A program made the position numbers and the translations under genes. DNA of 64,000 nucleotides. Source: Streptomyces sp. SW4 (lineage in GTDB: Bacteria; Actinomycetota; Actinomycetes; Streptomycetales; Streptomycetaceae). The notes under the pieces were generated by a model. That model was not told the origin of the DNA, made no database searches, and saw only the letters and a program-made list of their open reading frames with translations. The stretch spans positions 496,001 to 560,000 of the forward strand of contig QKWM01000001.1 in assembly GCA_003248315.1 (NCBI GenBank). The letters run 5' to 3'. This document shows positions 61,026 through 64,000 of this stretch, piece after piece; the stretch's first letter is position 1; each line of letters begins with the position of its first letter.

Positions 61026-63032
61026 GTGGCGGTCGGATTCGGAGTGCTCGGACCGGTCACGGCGGACCGGGACGGCGAGACGCTCGCCCTGAAGGGCCTC
61101 CGGCACCGGGCGGTGCTGGCCCGGCTCCTCGTGGCCCGGCGCCGCGTCGTCCCGGTCGCCCGGCTCGTCGCCGACCTGTGGGACGTACCGCCGCCCCGGG
61201 CGGTCGGCGCGGTCCGCACGTTCGTCGCGGACCTGCGGCGCGCCCTCGAACCCGGCCGGCCGCCCCGCGCACCGGCCCGGCTGCTGGTCACCGACGGCCC
61301 CGGGTACGCGCTGCGCCCGGCGCCCGGAGCCGTGGACGCGTGGCGGTTCGAGGACGCCGTCGCCGAGGCCGGCCGGCTGCCCGCCGAGCGGGTGCCGGAC
61401 CGGCTGCGGGAGGCGCTGGGGGAGTGGCGGGGCCCCGCCTACGCCGATTTCAGCGACGCCCCTGGGCCCGCGGCGAGCGCGCCCGGCTGGCCGAACTGAG
61501 GCTGCGCGCCGTCGAACACCGCGCGGAGAGCCTCGTCGCGACCGGCCGGGCCGCGCAGGCCGTGCCCGACCTGGACGCGCACCTGGCCGACCACCCCTGG
61601 CGCGAGGAGGGCTGGCGGCTGCTCGCCCTCGCCCTGTACCGCACGGGACGCCAGGCCGACGCCCTGGCGGTACTGCGCCGTGCTCGCACCCTGCTGACCG
61701 GGCGGCTCGGCGTCGACCCGGGGCCCCGGCTGCGCGAGCTGGAGGCCGCCGTCCTCGCCCAGGACCCGGCCCTGGACCCGCCGGCCGAACCCGCCCAGGC
61801 GGCGGCCCGGCTGTGGGCCCGGGCCACCGAGGCCTACGACCGCACCGTCGCCGCCGGTGCCCGCGCCCGCCTGGAGTCCACCGTCGGCCTGCTGCGCGAC
61901 CTGGCGGTCACCGGAGCCGGCGGACTGGAGGCGGCCCGGGAGCACCGGATGGCGGCCGTCACGGCTGCCGAGGAGACCGGCGACCCGGAACTGGCCGCCC
62001 GGGTCATCGGCGCCTACGACGTGCCCGCCGTGTGGACCCGCAGCGACGACCCCGGCCTCGCACGGCGGATCGTCGCCGCCGCCGAACGCACCCTCGCCGC
62101 CCTCCGGCCGGCCCGGCGGCCGACGCGGCCCGCTGCCGGCTGCTGGCCACCGTCGCCGTGGAGTCGCGCGGCGTACGCTCCCCCGCGGCCCGCAGGCCGC
62201 GGCCGAGGCCGAACGGATCGCGCGCCGCCTCGACGACCCGGCGCTGCTCGCCTTCGCCCTCGACGGCGCCTTCATGCAGTCCTGCACCCGCGCCGGACTC
62301 GCCCCGCGCCGCGACGCGATCGGCGCCGAGCTGACCGCCCTCGCCGCCCGCCACCAACTGGTCACCTACGAGGTGCTGGGCCACCTGATCCGCGTCCAGG
62401 CCCGTGCCGCCCTCGCCGACTTCACCACCGCCGAGGAGCACGCCCGGGCCGCCGACCGCCTGGCCGCACGCCACGAACTGCCGCTGGTGGCCGTGTTCAC
62501 CGACGGGCACCGCGCACTGCGCCTGGCCGCCGAAGGCCCGCCCGACCGGGCCGCGGAGGCCTACCGGAGGACCGCCGCCCTGCTGGACGGCGCGGGCATG
62601 CCCGGGGTGCGGCACGGCCTGCTGCCCCTCGCCCTGCTCGGCCTCGACCTGGCCCACGGGCGGCGACCGGACGTCGACCCCGACGCCGACTGGGGGCCCT
62701 ACCTGCCCTGGGCCCGGCCGTTCGCCCTGCTCCGCCGCGGCCGCGACGCGGAGGCCCGCAGCGCCCTGCGATCCCTTCCGGAACCCCCGCCCGACCTGAT
62801 GTACGAGGCGCTGTGCTGCGCCGAGGCCGCCCTCGCGCTGGAACTGGGCGAGCGGGACGCGCTGGAGCGCACCCACCGGCGGCTGCTGCCGGCCGCCGGC
62901 CAACTCGCCGGAGCCGGCAGCGGATTCCTCACCTTCGGACCCGTCGACGGCTGGCTCGCCGCGCTCGCCCGGGCCCTGCACGACGACGCCGCCCCGGCCG
63001 GCCGGGGCGGGGAGGGCCGGCGGTTGCCGTGA
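61026..63032 (+). CDS. SARP/BTAD-type transcriptional regulator
   Basis: This large regulator of about 670 residues begins with an OmpR-type winged helix (FGVLGPVTADRDGETLALKG; VARLVADLWDVPPPRAVGAV then RTFVADLRRAL) and the bacterial transcriptional activator domain (LREALGEWRGPAYADFSDA; HPWREEGWRLLALALYRTGR). A long helical, TPR-like C-terminal half of about 400 residues follows, including AAEAYRRTAALLDGAGMPG. There is no NB-ARC P-loop. Breaks lie near 61463, 62118 and 62190. The GTG start gives VAVGFGVLGPV. Such proteins often control local or secondary metabolism genes; the target here is unknown. Confidence 0.85.
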
Positions 63033-63055
63033 CCGGCGCCGGGTACCCGGCGCGC

Positions 63056-63489
63056 ATGAAGTGGCGACAGGTGCAGGACGGCCCGTCCGCGGTGTACGTA
63101 CTCGTGCTCGACCCGGGGAGGAGCCCGTCGGCCGGATCACGGCCTTCGCCCGCGAGCACTCCCTCGGCGCCTCGCAGGTGACCGCCGTGGGCGCGTTCTC
63201 CGAGGCGGTGGTCGGCTGGTTCGACCGCGGGGCCAGGGACTACCGGCACATCCCGGTGGACGAGCAGTGCGAGGTGCTCTCGCTGCTCGGCGACATCGCC
63301 GTCGGCGACGACGGCCCGGTCCCGCACCTGCACGCCGTCCTCGGCCTGTCCGACGGCACCACCCGCGGCGGCCATCTGCTCTCCGGCCGGGTGTGGCCGA
63401 CCCTGGAGGTCGTGATCCGGGACAGCCCGGCAGAACTCGCCCGGACCCACCGGCCCGAGTTCGGCCTCGCGCTGATCGACCCGGGCTGA
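63056..63489 (+). CDS. DUF296/PPC-domain protein
   Basis: This is a small single-domain protein of 144 residues with the PCC/DUF296 fold: MKWRQVQDGPSAVYVLVLDP, a break near 63118, then ITAFAREHSLGASQVTAVGA, DEQCEVLSLLGDIAVGDDGP, VPHLHAVLGLSDGTTRGGHL and the end HRPEFGLALI. HLHAVLG and GGHLL are the conserved metal-like positions. In plants the domain is linked to AT-hook proteins; bacterial solitary copies have no settled function. It lies 23 bases after the SARP gene. Confidence 0.88.
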
Positions 63490-63541
63490 TCCGGAGCCGT
63501 CCGGCGCGCACGTTCGGGCGGAGGCGCCCCGGGTACCCGAA

Positions 63542-63581
63542 GCCCTCTGGCACGAGGACCGCAGGCCCTTTGGCACGAGGA
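63542..63581 (+). repeat. 17-bp direct repeat before the HrdC-like gene
   Basis: gccctctggcacgagga (63542-63558) and gccctttggcacgagga (63565-63581) differ at one base and start 23 bases apart, ending 20 bases before the sigma gene start. Spacing of about two helical turns is compatible with a dimeric activator site; it also overlaps the aggagg ribosome site region. Confidence 0.6.
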
Positions 63582-63600
63582 GGGGACGGAGGAACACGAG

Positions 63601-64000
63601 ATGTCTGCGCCGGCAGGAACACCCACCGCGCACCAGGACCGCCGCGCCCCCGCCCGCACCGCGCGGCTGCGCACCCGCATCCCCGAACCCGACGAGGAAC
63701 CCGACCTGCTCGGCCAGTACCTGGCGCAGATCGGCGCCACCCCCCTGCTGACCGCCGAGGACGAGGTACGGCTCGCCCAGCGCATGGAGGCCGGCATCGC
63801 CGCCCAGGAGGAACTGGAACGGGCCGACGCCGGGGAGCCCCCGCCGTCCCCCGGGGAACGCCGCGCACTGGCCGAGGCCGTCCGCGACGGGCAGGCCGCC
63901 AAGGACCACATGGTGCGCGCCAACCTCCGGCTCGTGGTGTCCATGGCCAAGCGGCACGCGCACCGGGGCCTGCCCCTGCTGGACGTCATCCAGGAGGGCA
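63601..64000 (+). CDS. hrdC: HrdC-like group 2 sigma-70 factor (5' part)
   Basis: This gene is cut by the window end. The visible 133 residues contain a variable leader, the sigma-70 region 1.2 (EEPDLLGQYLAQIGATPLLT then AEDEVRLAQRMEAGI) and the start of region 2 (AKDHMVRANLRLVVSMAKRH; GLPLLDVIQEG). This pattern is that of the principal-like sigma factors HrdA, HrdC and HrdD. The choice of HrdC rests on remembered gene neighbourhood with the egt operon in S. coelicolor; sequence alone supports only the Hrd family. GGAGGAACACGAG precedes the ATG. Confidence 0.72.
   Translation, partial: MSAPAGTPTAHQDRRAPARTARLRTRIPEPDEEPDLLGQYLAQIGATPLLTAEDEVRLAQRMEAGIAAQEELERADAGEPPPSPGERRALAEAVRDGQAAKDHMVRANLRLVVSMAKRHAHRGLPLLDVIQEG

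Overview
The window is very high-GC actinobacterial DNA and reads as a Streptomyces chromosome. The support is codon usage, GTG starts, short ATGA/GTGA overlaps, twin-arginine and lipobox signal peptides, an ergothioneine egtABCD operon, LysX, DUF6777 and DUF574 families and a group of Hrd/ECF/SigF-type sigma factors. From memory, the gene order (alpha-mannosidase, Fpg, rmdA, LysR, sdhCAB, olsBA, egtABCD, hrdC) resembles one stretch of the S. coelicolor chromosome around SCO0895-SCO0956; this was not checked.

The main technical fact is that about 35 of 53 genes are broken by one or more -1 frameshifts. Nearly all sit in runs of G or C (typically four read as three), while neighbouring genes and both sides of each break are well conserved. 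I read these as sequence or assembly errors, not pseudogenes, and give whole-gene spans that bridge the breaks, with approximate break positions in the evidence.

Layout. 1-10.3 kb: a LacI regulator, a sugar ABC importer without its ATPase, a GH5_18-like beta-mannosidase, a secreted GH85 endo-beta-N-acetylglucosaminidase and a cytoplasmic GH38 alpha-mannosidase. Together they form a plausible N-glycan release, import and degradation system. 10.3-19.7 kb: a lipase maturation factor-like membrane protein, a DUF6777 lipoprotein, a PAS-GAF-SpoIIE phosphatase-HATPase regulator, an Fpg/Nei glycosylase, a SigF-like sigma factor, and an ECF sigma factor with a zinc-finger anti-sigma factor. 19.9-28.9 kb: CapA-like lipoprotein, MarR regulator with divergent hydrolase, amino acid permease, universal stress protein, LysX (lysyl-phosphatidylglycerol synthase fused to lysyl-tRNA synthetase) and a polysaccharide deacetylase. 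28.9-33.9 kb: a cell-surface set with a class F sortase, two related secreted proteins sharing an unusual C-terminal tail, a DUF4239 membrane protein, a proline-rich secreted protein and a two-repeat lipoprotein.

34.2-43.7 kb: a DUF574 methyltransferase coupled to an RmdA-like PAS-GGDEF-EAL protein, LysR, succinate dehydrogenase sdhCAB, and OlsB/OlsA for ornithine lipids. 43.7-50.8 kb: PRC-barrel/DUF2382 protein, a short UvrA paralogue, a flavin oxidoreductase, a zinc-free L32 with a Zur-box-like site, a HAD phosphatase, dodecin, and an orphan DasA-like binding protein behind a DasR-like operator. 50.9-55.3 kb: ergothioneine operon egtA-B-C-D. 55.6-64 kb: bacterial-type PARG convergent with a PemK/MazF-like protein, a beta-hydroxyacid dehydrogenase, a PPOX-fold protein, a LysE exporter, a VOC protein, an alpha/beta hydrolase, a SARP/BTAD regulator, a DUF296 protein and the start of an HrdC-like sigma factor.

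The most coherent functional unit is the N-glycan locus. The most suggestive less-explained observations are the shared GVxxGxGGS-TM-RRR tail beside the class F sortase, the DasR-like and Zur-like operators, and a shared promoter-like element in the ECF sigma cluster.
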